From assembly GCF_000813145.1 (NCBI RefSeq), contig NZ_BAZF01000004.1:1-64000 (forward strand): 64,000 bases of DNA. Direction: 5' to 3'. Below are positions 9,942 to 18,870 of the stretch, piece by piece. Below the pieces are notes generated by a model, which searched no databases, was not told where the DNA came from, and saw nothing but the letters and a program-made list of their open reading frames with translations. Positions within the stretch are counted from its first letter, which is position 1. Each line of letters starts with the position of its first letter. Origin of the DNA: Geobacter sp. OR-1. Its GTDB lineage: Bacteria; Desulfobacterota; Desulfuromonadia; Geobacterales; DSM-12255. The position numbers were made by a program, and so were the translations under genes.

Positions 9942-9973
9942 ATTGTGTTTGTTGCGGGTTACGATAAAGGCTT

Positions 9974-11146
9974 TCAGATACCCGCTTTTTCTTTGATGAT
10001 CGCCGCTTTGTCGGTCCGCTCCCAGGTGAATTCCGGCAGTTCACGGCCAAAGTGCCCGTATGCCGCGGTCTTTTTGTAGATCGGCCGGAGCAGGTCGAGC
10101 TGATGGATGATGGCCCGCGGCCTCATGTCGAACACTTCGCGGACGATTTCGGCAATCCTCTTGGATGGGATCTTGCCGGTACCGGCGGTATCAACCAGAA
10201 CCGAAACCGGTTCCGCCACGCCAATGGCATAGGAAACCTGCACTTCACACTTATCGCACACCCCGGAAGCCACCAGGTTCTTCGCCACATAGCGCCCCAT
10301 GTAGGCTGCCGAGCGATCGACCTTGGAGGGATCCTTGCCAGAGAAGGCGCCGCCGCCGTGAGCCCCGTGACCGCCGTAGCTGTCAACAATGATCTTGCGC
10401 CCGGTCAGGCCGCAATCTCCCATCGGACCACCAATGACAAAGCGTCCGGTCGGGTTGATCAGGTAACGGGTCTTGTCGTTGATCATATTTGCAGGAATGA
10501 CCCTTTTCACGACCTCTTCGATAATCCCCTCTTTGATGGTGTCATGGGTTACGTCAGGGGTATGCTGGGAAGAGATGACCACGGTATCGACATACGCCGG
10601 TTTACCGTTGATGTACTGGATGGAAACCTGGGATTTTGAATCAGGCCGGAGAAAATTGAGTAGCCCCGACTTGCGGACGTCGGCGAGCTTCTTCACCAGC
10701 TGGTGCGAAAACTGGATGGTCATCGGCATCAGCTCTTTGGTCTCGGTACAGGCATAACCGAACATCAGCCCCTGGTCACCGGCGCCCTGCTCTTTATACA
10801 GCCCCTCACCCTCGGTCACACCCTGAGAAATGTCCGGGGACTGCTTGTCTATTGAGGTGAGAACCGCACAGGTCTCCCAATCGAACCCCATGGCCGAATC
10901 GTTGTAGCCGATCTCCCTGATGGTCTCGCGCACGATCTTCGGATAATCGACTATGGCGTTGGTGGTAATCTCGCCGGCAATGACCGCCATCCCGGTTGTG
11001 ACCATGGTCTCGCAGGCAACCCTTGATGTGGGGTCCTGAGCGAGAATTGCATCGAGAATAGCATCAGAGATCTGGTCCGCAACCTTGTCCGGATGCCCCT
11101 CTGATACCGACTCGGATGTAAAGATGAAATCGTCCATCTCCTGCAT
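9974..11146 (-). CDS. metK: S-adenosylmethionine synthetase
   Basis: A cytosolic enzyme that makes S-adenosylmethionine from methionine and ATP, supplying the cycle that AhcY closes. It has 390 residues with the family signatures: [20 protein letters not shown] at the N-terminus, the ATP loop [12 protein letters not shown], and the phosphate-binding [19 protein letters not shown]. An AAGGAGGAG eight bases before the ATG at 11146 decides the start over an internal ATG three codons later. No SAM riboswitch motif was found in the 140-bp upstream gap, which holds the promoter. Confidence 0.97.
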   Translation of the reverse strand: MQEMDDFIFTSESVSEGHPDKVADQISDAILDAILAQDPTSRVACETMVTTGMAVIAGEITTNAIVDYPKIVRETIREIGYNDSAMGFDWETCAVLTSIDKQSPDISQGVTEGEGLYKEQGAGDQGLMFGYACTETKELMPMTIQFSHQLVKKLADVRKSGLLNFLRPDSKSQVSIQYINGKPAYVDTVVISSQHTPDVTHDTIKEGIIEEVVKRVIPANMINDKTRYLINPTGRFVIGGPMGDCGLTGRKIIVDSYGGHGAHGGGAFSGKDPSKVDRSAAYMGRYVAKNLVASGVCDKCEVQVSYAIGVAEPVSVLVDTAGTGKIPSKRIAEIVREVFDMRPRAIIHQLDLLRPIYKKTAAYGHFGRELPEFTWERTDKAAIIKEKAGI

Positions 11147-11286
11147 GGTGTGCTCCTCCTTGATATCTGTTGACCCGCAATATTCTGAAAAGACTGTAAT
11201 TTATAGCTTTCATCCATAAGGAAGTCAAGTGGGAAAACTCCATAGCCATGCCAACACTAACAGCTCCATCTCCCTCAGTAACGACT

Positions 11287-11793
11287 CTATGTTGCCAGTG
11301 CCAACCAGACCTGCGCAGTGATCCTGGCGTCGTCAAGGGCGCGGTGGAGGCGGCAATCGGCGGGTATGTCGCCCAGAAGATGGCGGGCAACGGTTTCGAG
11401 CCTGTGGTTGGGGAGATGTGGCAGGCGTTTACGGGCCAGGCGCACGGTGCAGTGCCAAGTATTGGGGAGGAACAGTCCGATAAGAGAGAGTTCATGGCGG
11501 ACGAAACCGCTGTCGAATGGGGCGTTGTGGGCAACCATGGGAGAGTCTGCAAAGAATTCGATAAAAGATGGCCATACATCTTCAGGGGCTGGTTTGCCGC
11601 GCAGCATGGCGGCCGAGATGCCGTGCACCCTCTGGGCACCCCAATGGATCGGGGTTTCGGTGTTGACGAGGGAGGTAAGTTCGGCAACGATTTCTCCCCC
11701 CTCTACGGCAACGGCACCAATCTCGATCACCCGGCCACCGTTTTTCGTCGACATGCCGGTTGTCTCGACATCCACTATGACATGACGTTTCAT
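11287..11793 (-). CDS. DEDDh 3'-5' exonuclease (DNA polymerase III epsilon-like)
   Basis: A single-domain exonuclease of about 168 residues. Exo I is DVETTGM, Exo II is HNAPFDSGFV and Exo III is HRALDDARI, giving the DEDDh set of catalytic residues. Such proteins proofread or trim DNA or RNA. The absence of extra domains makes it a generic family member rather than a certain dnaQ. The frame is open to 11841, which would overlap ptsI by 20 bases. I prefer the ATG at 11793, where the conserved MKRHVIVDVETTG begins, although neither start has a good ribosome site. It is the last gene of the minus-strand lpt-rpoN-PTS cluster. Confidence 0.85.
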   Translation of the reverse strand: MKRHVIVDVETTGMSTKNGGRVIEIGAVAVEGGEIVAELTSLVNTETPIHWGAQRVHGISAAMLRGKPAPEDVWPSFIEFFADSPMVAHNAPFDSGFVRHELSLIGLFLPNTWHCTVRLARKRLPHLPNHRLETVARHLLGDIPADCRLHRALDDARITAQVWLALAT

Positions 11794-11821
11794 AAGGGGT
11801 TGACCGGCAGATGGTCCCGGC

Positions 11822-13585
11822 TCAATCAAAGCTGCCGGCATAGCGGGCCGTGATCTCGGACTTGAGGAAGCCGTCGATCTCTTCGGCAGTGCGAAAGGTG
11901 AGCGCCTTTGTAACCAGCTGTTCCGCTTCTGCCAGAGAGCAGCGGCGCAGGATCTCCTTGACCCTGGGGATCGAGATGGAGTTCATGGAGAGTTCGTCAA
12001 AGCCGAGACCAAGGAGGATGGGTAGATATTGGGACTCTCCAGCCATCTCTCCGCACATGCAGGCGTCTATTCCGGCTGCATGCGCAGCATCGACGACCAT
12101 CTTCAGTGAACGGAGCACCGCAGGATGCAACGGTTCGTAAAGGTTGGCAAGATGTTCGTTGGTGCGGTCGATTGCCAGGGAATACTGAATCAGGTCGTTT
12201 GTGCCAACGCTGAAGAAATCGACCTCCTGGGCGAGGAGATCGGCAATTATTACCGCAGAGGGGATCTCGATCATAATGCCGATCTCGATATTCCGGTCGT
12301 ACGGCACCCCCTCTGATTGGAGTTCCAGCTTTGCTTCTTCAAGCAGTTTCTTTACTGCCCGGATCTCGACAACACCCGAGATCATCGGAAAGAAAATCCT
12401 GACCTTCCCAAGGGCGCTGGCACGCAGTATGGCCCTGAGTTGCGGTTTGAACGTCTCGGGTTTTCGCAGCGAAAGCCGGATAGCGCGCAGCCCCAGAGCC
12501 GGGTTTAGTTCGTCGTCCAGGTTGAGATCCGGGACGAATTTGTCGCCACCGACATCCAAGGTGCGTATAGTGACCGGCTTTGGCGCCATTTCCCTTACTA
12601 TTGCCGCATAGTGCGCAAACTGCTCTTCTTCTCCGGGAAGTTCTTCCCGGTTGAAAAAGAGCATTTCAGTACGGTAAAGGCCGATCCCCTCACCACCGTG
12701 CTCCTTGAGGGATGGGATCTCTTCGATGAACTCAACATTCCCCTTGAGACTGATCCTATAGCCGTCCGAGGTAACTGCCGGGAGGTCACGCAGTTTGGCA
12801 AGCTCCCGATCGATGTATTCATAATGCTGTTTACGTTTGAGGTATTCGCGGAACGTTTCTTCGTCCGGGTTGATGATCACAATGCCGGCAGAACCGTCAA
12901 TGATCATGATCTCCCCATCATTCGCTTCCGAGGTGATCCGTTCCAGGCCAACTACGGCCGGAATCTCCAGCGACCGGGCAAGAATAGCCGAATGAGAGGT
13001 CTTGCCCCCCAGGTCCGTAACAAATCCGATGATCTTTTGCCGGTCTATCTGGAGAATGTCAGCAGGCGAGAGGTCATGCGCAACTACAAGAGAGAGGGAG
13101 TGAACATTGTTGAGTGATTCGTGCTGCTTTCCCACCAGTTTCCGCAGAACCCGTTCCCCGACGATTTCGATGTCACCGACCCGCTCGCGAAGGTAATCAT
13201 CCTCTATGGCGGCGAAAAAATCGCGAAACTTCAGGATTGTCCTTTTGAGTGCCCATTCAGCATTAATAGCATCGGACTCTATCAGAGCGAGCGCCTCGCG
13301 CTTGAACATACTGTCCTGAAGCATCATCAGGTGGGTATCGATAACGTACAGGTGCTCCGGCCCATGTTCTTCGGCAAGTTGTTCCCTGACCGCTACAAAT
13401 TCATCCTTGGCCTGCTCCAGGGCTTCGATAAGGCGCAGGACTTCTCCCGGCACTTCGCTAGCCGACAGATACTCCTCATGAATGGCGACGCGGCTGCGAT
13501 CGGTGATTTTAACCTGTCCGATCGCTATACCGGGTGAAGCGCCGACACCCTGAATTTGTCGTTTGCTATTCTTCGCCAAACCCAT
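11822..13585 (-). CDS. ptsI: PTS enzyme I (PEP-protein phosphotransferase)
   Basis: A 587-residue cytosolic enzyme that takes phosphate from phosphoenolpyruvate and gives it to HPr. The phospho-histidine is in GGKTSHSAILARS (about H198). The C-terminal PEP-binding barrel shows LYRTEMLFF, SVGTNDLIQY and the active cysteine region DACMCGEMAG. The start overlaps the end of ptsH by 20 bases, so the two are translationally linked. No sugar permease (EIIB/EIIC) is nearby. With hprK, ptsN and a lone mannose-type EIIA beside it, the chain probably signals carbon or energy state rather than importing sugar. Confidence 0.96.
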   Translation of the reverse strand: MGLAKNSKRQIQGVGASPGIAIGQVKITDRSRVAIHEEYLSASEVPGEVLRLIEALEQAKDEFVAVREQLAEEHGPEHLYVIDTHLMMLQDSMFKREALALIESDAINAEWALKRTILKFRDFFAAIEDDYLRERVGDIEIVGERVLRKLVGKQHESLNNVHSLSLVVAHDLSPADILQIDRQKIIGFVTDLGGKTSHSAILARSLEIPAVVGLERITSEANDGEIMIIDGSAGIVIINPDEETFREYLKRKQHYEYIDRELAKLRDLPAVTSDGYRISLKGNVEFIEEIPSLKEHGGEGIGLYRTEMLFFNREELPGEEEQFAHYAAIVREMAPKPVTIRTLDVGGDKFVPDLNLDDELNPALGLRAIRLSLRKPETFKPQLRAILRASALGKVRIFFPMISGVVEIRAVKKLLEEAKLELQSEGVPYDRNIEIGIMIEIPSAVIIADLLAQEVDFFSVGTNDLIQYSLAIDRTNEHLANLYEPLHPAVLRSLKMVVDAAHAAGIDACMCGEMAGESQYLPILLGLGFDELSMNSISIPRVKEILRRCSLAEAEQLVTKALTFRTAEEIDGFLKSEITARYAGSFD

Positions 13586-13832
13586 TTCTGATCAGTTCCC
13601 CCAGTGCCGCCATGGCCTCTGCCTCGTCGCCCCCTTCGACCCTCAGCCTTATGGTGCTCCCCTTGGCAGCTGCCAGCATCATGATCCCCATGATGCTTTT
13701 GCCGTTAACCTCTACATCCTCCCGGGCCACTTTTACCTCGGAGGCAAAAGGCATGGCCGTTTTCACAAAAAGGGCCGAAGCGCGCGCATGAAGTCCGAGT
13801 TTGTTTACTATGGTGAATTCCTGTTCGAGCAT
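13566..13832 (-). CDS. ptsH: HPr phosphocarrier protein
   Basis: A small phosphocarrier between enzyme I and the EIIA proteins. With the ATG at 13832 the protein is 88 residues. The catalytic histidine is then exactly H15 (KLGLHARAS) and the regulatory serine exactly S46 (NGKSIMGIMM), the canonical numbering, which supports this start. A TTG three codons upstream (13841) has a better-spaced AAGGGA and remains possible. The S46 context matches the HPr kinase encoded four genes upstream, so both phosphorylation sites can be used. About 170 bases of non-coding sequence separate it from the EIIA gene. Confidence 0.95.
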   Translation of the reverse strand: MLEQEFTIVNKLGLHARASALFVKTAMPFASEVKVAREDVEVNGKSIMGIMMLAAAKGSTIRLRVEGGDEAEAMAALGELIRNGFGEE

Positions 13833-14001
13833 ATATCGCAAATAGTTCCCTTATTGGTTTAATTATCGACAACGCCTGAAACTGATAAGCATGAAAAGTT
13901 TCCAAGCGGAGCGTCCTGGCAAAGACGCGCAATCAAGTAACACGAGCACACTGCGCTTTGGAGCGAGCGGCAGTGCAGGCCGGACAGCAACAATCATTCA
14001 A

Positions 14002-14394
14002 CTAGCGGAGGTAGTCTCCGGCAACTGAAATGCTCTCCCGACCGCACCCTTTTAACTGTGCAGCAAGTTCGGAGATGCCGCATCTATTGCGATCGCTGAA
14101 AAATTTGATCAGCATAGGTAGATTTACGCCGGTCAGAACTTCGACCCGGTTTTCTTCGAGAAACGAGAGGCTCATGTTTGAAGGAGTACCGCCAAACATG
14201 TCCGTCATCAGGAGCACCTCAGGAGTGTTGACGTTTACCATCGCTTTTTCTATGGCAGCGCGGATTTCTTCCACCGGGTCGCCGGGATTGATGCCAACAG
14301 CTTCAGCCTTCTCGATCGGACCAACGATCATCTCTGCAGCGGCAAGCAATTCCCGTGCAAGTCCTGCGTGGGTCACAATAACAACTCCAATCAT
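14002..14394 (-). CDS. Mannose-family PTS EIIA domain protein
   Basis: A 130-residue single-domain EIIA of the mannose/fructose superfamily, cytosolic. The phosphoacceptor is H9 in VVIVTHAGLA, and the conserved LLMTDMFGGTPSN loop is present. In full transporters this domain passes phosphate from HPr to EIIB. No EIIB, EIIC or EIID partner is visible, so it is probably a terminal phosphate acceptor with a regulatory role, or it serves a partner elsewhere in the genome. It lies four bases after rapZ in the same operon. Confidence 0.9.
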   Translation of the reverse strand: MIGVVIVTHAGLARELLAAAEMIVGPIEKAEAVGINPGDPVEEIRAAIEKAMVNVNTPEVLLMTDMFGGTPSNMSLSFLEENRVEVLTGVNLPMLIKFFSDRNRCGISELAAQLKGCGRESISVAGDYLR

Positions 14395-14398
14395 CTGA

Positions 14399-15259
14399 TC
14401 ATCCCTTTTCTATATCGCGGTGCGAAACCTTAAGCTCCACGTTCTTGTCGGTAAAATACCCTGCCAACTCTTCAGCTATGACCACTGACCTGTGCCGACC
14501 GCCGGTACATCCAACTGACAGGGTCAGGTGTGTTTTCCCTTCCCGCTGATATCCGGGGAGAAGGAGATCCAGGAGGCCACGGTACCGAACCAGGAACTCC
14601 CGGGTAATCGCCTGTTCGAGAACAAACCCCTTGACCTTTCGGTCCTGGCCGCTGAATTTTTTCAATGCCTCGACGAAATATGGGTTTGGCAGAAACCGGA
14701 CATCTATAACCAGGTCGGAATCGAGCGGAATCCCGTACCTGAACCCGAACGATTGAATATGGACGGCAAGACGTTTTGCCGTGCCCTCCTCCCCGCGAAT
14801 ATAGGCGAGTACGGTCTCCTTCAACTGATGAACATTCATTTCCGAAGTATCGAAAACCCTTGTGGCGATCCGGTGCAGACCGGCCAGTGACTCCCTCTCG
14901 AATCGAATGGCATCCGGCACCGATGCCCCGGGCAAAGCCGGATGACGCCGCCGCGTCTCGGAAAAGCGCCTGATTAGAACTTCGTCGGTAGTGTCGAAGA
15001 AAAGAATGTCGAGGTTGTGGCCAAGATTTCTAAGCCCAAGAAGGATCTCTTCCCACCCCTTGAGGAAATCCCTCCCCCTAATATCCATTACCAGAGCAAC
15101 ATCGCGTACCTGGTCCTTGGAGCGCTCGACCAACTCGATGAAGGTCGGAATCAATGTTACCGGAAGGTTATCGATGCAAAAAAAACCTTCGTCTTCAAGG
15201 GCCTTTACTGCCGTGGATTTTCCCGAGCCCGACAGCCCGGTTATTACGACGATCCTCAT
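14399..15259 (-). CDS. rapZ: RapZ-family nucleotide-binding protein
   Basis: A 286-residue P-loop protein. The Walker A motif TGLSGSGKSTAVKAL is at residues 7-21, and the C-terminal RNA-binding/metabolite domain shows LSVGCTGGRHRSVVIAE and HRDIEKG. In Escherichia coli RapZ senses glucosamine-6-phosphate and directs decay of the GlmZ small RNA. In other bacteria the role is less clear but remains linked to cell-envelope precursors. The frame is open to 15373, but GGAG lies four bases before the ATG at 15259, which directly follows the hprK stop. Confidence 0.94.
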   Translation of the reverse strand: MRIVVITGLSGSGKSTAVKALEDEGFFCIDNLPVTLIPTFIELVERSKDQVRDVALVMDIRGRDFLKGWEEILLGLRNLGHNLDILFFDTTDEVLIRRFSETRRRHPALPGASVPDAIRFERESLAGLHRIATRVFDTSEMNVHQLKETVLAYIRGEEGTAKRLAVHIQSFGFRYGIPLDSDLVIDVRFLPNPYFVEALKKFSGQDRKVKGFVLEQAITREFLVRYRGLLDLLLPGYQREGKTHLTLSVGCTGGRHRSVVIAEELAGYFTDKNVELKVSHRDIEKG

Positions 15260-15260
15260 G

Positions 15261-16220
15261 TCACTCCACCTCGGCACCAATGGGGCGTATTTCCATCCTG
15301 GCCATGAGCTTCTCATGAAACTCCTTGGCCGAATGATAACCCATCCCTTTGAGGAGATAGTTTCGGGCCGCAACCTCGATAATCGAAGTCAGGTTCCGCC
15401 CAGGCCGTACAGGGATTATAAGGTGCGGAAGATCGATCCCGAGGATCGTATGGACTTGTTCGTCAATGCCGAGGCGATCGTACTCCTGCTGGGGATTCCA
15501 TTCGACAAGTTCCAGGACCATGTCAATTATCTTCTTCTCTCTGATGGAAGAAACACCGAAAAGATCCTTGATATTAATGATTCCAAGCCCCCGGATCTCC
15601 ATATGATACTGAATAGTCTCCGCAGTCTGCCCCACCAGGGCTGCCGGCATCTTTTTCTTTATGAATACAACATCGTCCGCAACCAGGCGGTGTCCCCTTA
15701 TGACCAGGTCCAGTGCGCACTCGCTTTTACCGATGCCGCTCTTGCCGAGCAACAGAACCCCCACTCCCAGTACATCAACCAGCACCCCATGAATATGGGT
15801 AGTCGGGAGAAGACGTTCTTCCAGAAATTTGGTTATGAGTGAGATAAATGTGGATGATTGCAGGGAGGTGACCAGAAGGGGAATCCCTGATTTTTCCGTT
15901 ACCCGCCTGAGCATGGGGGGTGGATCAAGACCCTTGGTGACGATAAAGCAGGAGATCGGAAAAGAGCAGAGTTTTCTGAGGCTTGTTTCCGCTTGCTGCT
16001 CCGGGATCTGGAGCATGTAGGATATTTCGGTATTGCCGAGCACCTGCAGACGGTCGGGGTGGAGATGCTCGGTATAACCGGTCAACGCCAGCCCCGGCTT
16101 CTGAATCCGGGAGCTGTACAGACGGTGCGCCAGCCCCTGTTCGCCGGAATACAGCCTAAGGTCCAGCCCATACTCGTCATCTTTGAGAAGATCTTCGATT
16201 GAAAGGCTGATAGCGGTCAT
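15261..16220 (-). CDS. hprK: HPr kinase/phosphorylase
   Basis: A bifunctional cytosolic enzyme that phosphorylates and dephosphorylates S46 of HPr in response to metabolite levels. It has 319 residues. The N-terminal domain runs to about 135, then comes the Walker A motif LLGKSGIGKSECALDL (about 157-172) and the family signature MEIRGLGIINIKDLFG. Its substrate HPr, with the right serine, is encoded in the same operon. In proteobacteria that carry it, the enzyme acts with EIIA-Ntr rather than with CcpA-type carbon repression. The start overlaps the ptsN stop by four bases (ATGA). Confidence 0.95.
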   Translation of the reverse strand: MTAISLSIEDLLKDDEYGLDLRLYSGEQGLAHRLYSSRIQKPGLALTGYTEHLHPDRLQVLGNTEISYMLQIPEQQAETSLRKLCSFPISCFIVTKGLDPPPMLRRVTEKSGIPLLVTSLQSSTFISLITKFLEERLLPTTHIHGVLVDVLGVGVLLLGKSGIGKSECALDLVIRGHRLVADDVVFIKKKMPAALVGQTAETIQYHMEIRGLGIINIKDLFGVSSIREKKIIDMVLELVEWNPQQEYDRLGIDEQVHTILGIDLPHLIIPVRPGRNLTSIIEVAARNYLLKGMGYHSAKEFHEKLMARMEIRPIGAEVE

Positions 16221-16678
16221 CTGATGCTCTCCTGCCCCCTCACAATATCAACTATCTCTTCTGCAGTCGTAGCATCCAGGAGCCGGTTCCGCAAGTCCGC
16301 TCCTTTCAGAACACGTGAGATGCGCGACAGCAGTTTAAGATGCGTCCCCGCAGCGCCTTCAGGGGTGATCAGCAGGAAAAAAAGCCTGACCGGTTTGTCG
16401 TCGACCGCTCTGAAATCTATCCCGGAATCGCTCCGACCAAACAGAATCACCGGCGCATCAAGCGCCGGTGATTTGCAGTGCGGAATTGCTATTCCGTCTC
16501 CGATCCCGGTACTCCCCAGTCTCTCTCTTTCATACAGCAACTGAAGAATTTCTTTGCCTGAAGGCAGGGAACATCTTTCCGCCACCTTGGCGGCAAATTC
16601 TGACAGCACGCCGTCCTTGGACGAAGCTGACAGATTCAGGATCACGTCTTCTGTGTCAAACCGGAATAAATCCTTCAT
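16217..16678 (-). CDS. ptsN: Nitrogen PTS EIIA protein (EIIA-Ntr)
   Basis: A 153-residue cytosolic EIIA of the fructose superfamily. The phosphohistidine is about H67 in IAIPHCKSP. The rest follows the fold: VILFGRSDSGIDF, VRLFFLLITPEGA, HLKLLSRISRVL. EIIA-Ntr proteins regulate potassium transport, sigma-54-linked functions and stress responses depending on phosphorylation. The usual rpoN-hpf-ptsN order is kept here. A TTG two codons upstream (16684) could also start the protein. No strong ribosome site is visible for either. Confidence 0.94.
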   Translation of the reverse strand: MKDLFRFDTEDVILNLSASSKDGVLSEFAAKVAERCSLPSGKEILQLLYERERLGSTGIGDGIAIPHCKSPALDAPVILFGRSDSGIDFRAVDDKPVRLFFLLITPEGAAGTHLKLLSRISRVLKGADLRNRLLDATTAEEIVDIVRGQESIR

Positions 16679-16712
16679 GTTCAAGGTCGCTAAGGATAAA
16701 GTCGGAACTTTA

Positions 16713-17252
16713 TCACTTGGCGGTTTCTATAAGGCCAAAATTGCCGTCGCGCCGACGATAAATTACATTAATGCTATCGGAACCAGCATCAGTAAATACA
16801 AGGAAATCCTTGTGGAGGAGATCCATCTGCATGACCGCCTCGTCAACGGACATCGGTTTGATGGAAACAGTTTTGGTCTTGATTACAACCGGCTCCTTGC
16901 TCTGTTCAATATCTTCTGCGGCGATGATCTTTTTCTGAACCTGACGCTCCGGAGCCTCGGCAGGCTTGTGACCCTTAAGCCGCTCCTTGTACCGCCTCAA
17001 TTGACGCTCGATTTTGTCAATAACGGCATCGATCGCAGCATACATGTCGTTGGTGGCTTCCGATGCCTTGGTGCTGACACCCTTGGCATTGATGGAGATT
17101 TCAACGATATGGCGGATTTTTTCCACAGTCAGGTAGACCTGTGCCACTACAGGTTCATCAATATATTTCCTGATCCTTTCAAGTTTTTCCTCGGCGTAGC
17201 TTTTCAGGGCGTCACTCGGTTCCATGTGCCTGAACGTAGTAGAAATTTGCAT
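16713..17252 (-). CDS. hpf: Ribosome hibernation promoting factor, long form
   Basis: A 179-residue ribosome-associated protein that inactivates 70S ribosomes in slow growth. Residues 1-100 are the S30AE domain (MQISTTFRHMEPSDALKSYA at the start), followed by a charged linker and a C-terminal dimerisation domain (VVIKTKTVSIKPMSVDEAV; LVFTDAGSDSINVIYRRRDG). The second domain marks the long form, which makes 100S dimers without a separate RMF. AGGAGGAG six to seven bases before the ATG at 17252 fixes the start. It lies between rpoN and ptsN, a conserved arrangement. Confidence 0.95.
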   Translation of the reverse strand: MQISTTFRHMEPSDALKSYAEEKLERIRKYIDEPVVAQVYLTVEKIRHIVEISINAKGVSTKASEATNDMYAAIDAVIDKIERQLRRYKERLKGHKPAEAPERQVQKKIIAAEDIEQSKEPVVIKTKTVSIKPMSVDEAVMQMDLLHKDFLVFTDAGSDSINVIYRRRDGNFGLIETAK

Positions 17253-17341
17253 GGTTACTCCTCCTGTGTCGGTGTTCATATGATAACGGCACGTTTCGCG
17301 GCTTGCTCCCCGCAATCGTTTGGTGCCAGGTGCTGCTAGGA

Positions 17342-18859
17342 TCAGAAAAGCCTTTTACGCTCCGATGATGAGCCGATGCGGAGCATCTCACGGTATTTGG
17401 TGACGGTGCGGCGGGCAATGTTAATCTGGTTCGCCGACAATAGCTCGGCAAGCTTTTGGTCGCTGTAAGGTTTTCTGGGATCTTCGTTCTCCAGGATCTC
17501 CTTGATCTTGTTCTTAACGCTTTCCGAGGCGATAAAATCGCCATCTGAAGTGGAAATCCCGCTGTTGAAAAAATACTTCAACTCAAACAGGCCTTGCGGG
17601 GTCTGCATGTACTTGTTGGTCGTAACCCGGCTGATTGTGGACTCGTGCATGCCGATATCTTCGGCAACGTCCCGCAAAACCAGAGGTTTGAGATACTCAA
17701 TCCCTTTGTCGAAGAACTCCCGCTGAAATTTCACGATGCTCTTCGAAGTCTTGTAAATCGTTCTTTGCCGCTGGTGAATGCTCTTGATGAGCCACATGGC
17801 CGATCTCATCTTGTCATTCAGGTATTCGTCAACCTTTGCGCCGCCGTTATCCTTTTCAGACTTTTCAGACTTTTCAGACTTTTCAGACTTTTCAGACTTT
17901 TCAGACTTTTCAGACTTCTCCGTTTTTGGCTCCGGGGCGTAAAGAGGATTGATCCTCAGGTTGGGAAGACCTTCCTCGTTCAGTGTTACCACATACTCCT
18001 CGCCGACTTTATAAACAAATATATCGGGGGAGATATACTGGATATCTTCCTGGCCATAGATGCGGCCTGGTTTAGGATCCAGAGAAGCAATGAGCCGGGC
18101 GGACAGAAGGATGTCGTTCACGTCGCAGCCGAGCGCTTTTGCAATAGGTTTATATTTTCTCTGTTCGAGATCTTTCAGGTGGTGAAGAAGTATCCCTTCA
18201 ACAATCGTTCCACACATGTTGAGGCTGCGAACCTGCAGGAGCAGACACTCCCTGAGGTCCCTGGCGCCGACTCCGGCAGGATCGAAATCCTGAATCCGCC
18301 CAATCACCGCCTCAACTTCCTGTTCCTCAGCCTGGCAAACCAGGGCGATGTCAGACGCAGTCGTTCGCAGGTATCCGTCTTCATCGATGTTCCCGATGAT
18401 CTCTGCGCCAATCGTCCTCTCCCGGTCAGTGAACCGGTTCAGATTCAACTGCCATACCAGGTGGTCAAAGAGGGTCCCCTTCTTTGTGAGGATATTCTCG
18501 TAAGAAGGACGTTCATCATCATCGTCGTAATACTGTTCCCCAGCGCTGTAGTTGTAACCCTCAAGATAGGATTCCCAATCAAGATCGGTGCGGGTCTCCT
18601 CACCGGCTGCCACCTCTTTGAAATCCCCGGTGTCGGCGGGTGGCAGCTCCTCCTTCTCCTGCAACTCGAACTGGTCAACGTCGCGAATCTCTTCCTGCTC
18701 CAGCGATTCGTCAAGGACAGGGTTTTCTTCAAGCTCCTGCCGAACTACATCCTGAAGCTCGATTCTGGATAGCTGAAGAAGCTTGATGGCCTGCTGCAGC
18801 TGGGGGGTCATCACCAACTGCTGGACCATCTTCATCTGTTGACGCATCTCAATAGCCAT
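17342..18859 (-). CDS. rpoN: RNA polymerase sigma-54 factor
   Basis: A 505-residue sigma factor for enhancer-dependent promoters. The glutamine/leucine-rich region I (QQLVMTPQLQQAIKLLQLSR) interacts with activators. An acidic region II and the core-binding domain follow, and the C-terminal DNA-binding domain carries the helix-turn-helix and the RpoN box ARRTVTKYREML. Between the core-binding and DNA-binding parts there is an unusual run of seven SEK triplets, encoded by a perfect 9-bp tandem repeat (listed separately). GAGGTTTC precedes the ATG. It is 11 bases downstream of lptB in the same operon. Confidence 0.97.
   Translation of the reverse strand: MAIEMRQQMKMVQQLVMTPQLQQAIKLLQLSRIELQDVVRQELEENPVLDESLEQEEIRDVDQFELQEKEELPPADTGDFKEVAAGEETRTDLDWESYLEGYNYSAGEQYYDDDDERPSYENILTKKGTLFDHLVWQLNLNRFTDRERTIGAEIIGNIDEDGYLRTTASDIALVCQAEEQEVEAVIGRIQDFDPAGVGARDLRECLLLQVRSLNMCGTIVEGILLHHLKDLEQRKYKPIAKALGCDVNDILLSARLIASLDPKPGRIYGQEDIQYISPDIFVYKVGEEYVVTLNEEGLPNLRINPLYAPEPKTEKSEKSEKSEKSEKSEKSEKSEKDNGGAKVDEYLNDKMRSAMWLIKSIHQRQRTIYKTSKSIVKFQREFFDKGIEYLKPLVLRDVAEDIGMHESTISRVTTNKYMQTPQGLFELKYFFNSGISTSDGDFIASESVKNKIKEILENEDPRKPYSDQKLAELLSANQINIARRTVTKYREMLRIGSSSERKRLF
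17852..17914 (-). repeat. Seven-copy 9-bp tandem repeat inside rpoN
   Basis: The plus-strand unit CTTTTCAGA occurs seven times without mismatch, encoding (Ser-Glu-Lys)x7 in the linker of sigma-54, just before KDNGGAKVDEYL. Because the unit is a multiple of three, copy-number change would alter linker length but keep the frame. Confidence 0.95.
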
Positions 18860-18870
18860 GAAACCTCATT

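Noticed and set aside
11147-11286. SAM riboswitch before metK
   Set aside because: The 140-bp gap lacks any recognised SAM aptamer core.
17594-18772. 392-residue plus-strand ORF antisense to rpoN
   Set aside because: Its only striking feature (FRLFRLFRLF) is the mirror of the SEK repeat, and it has no independent support.
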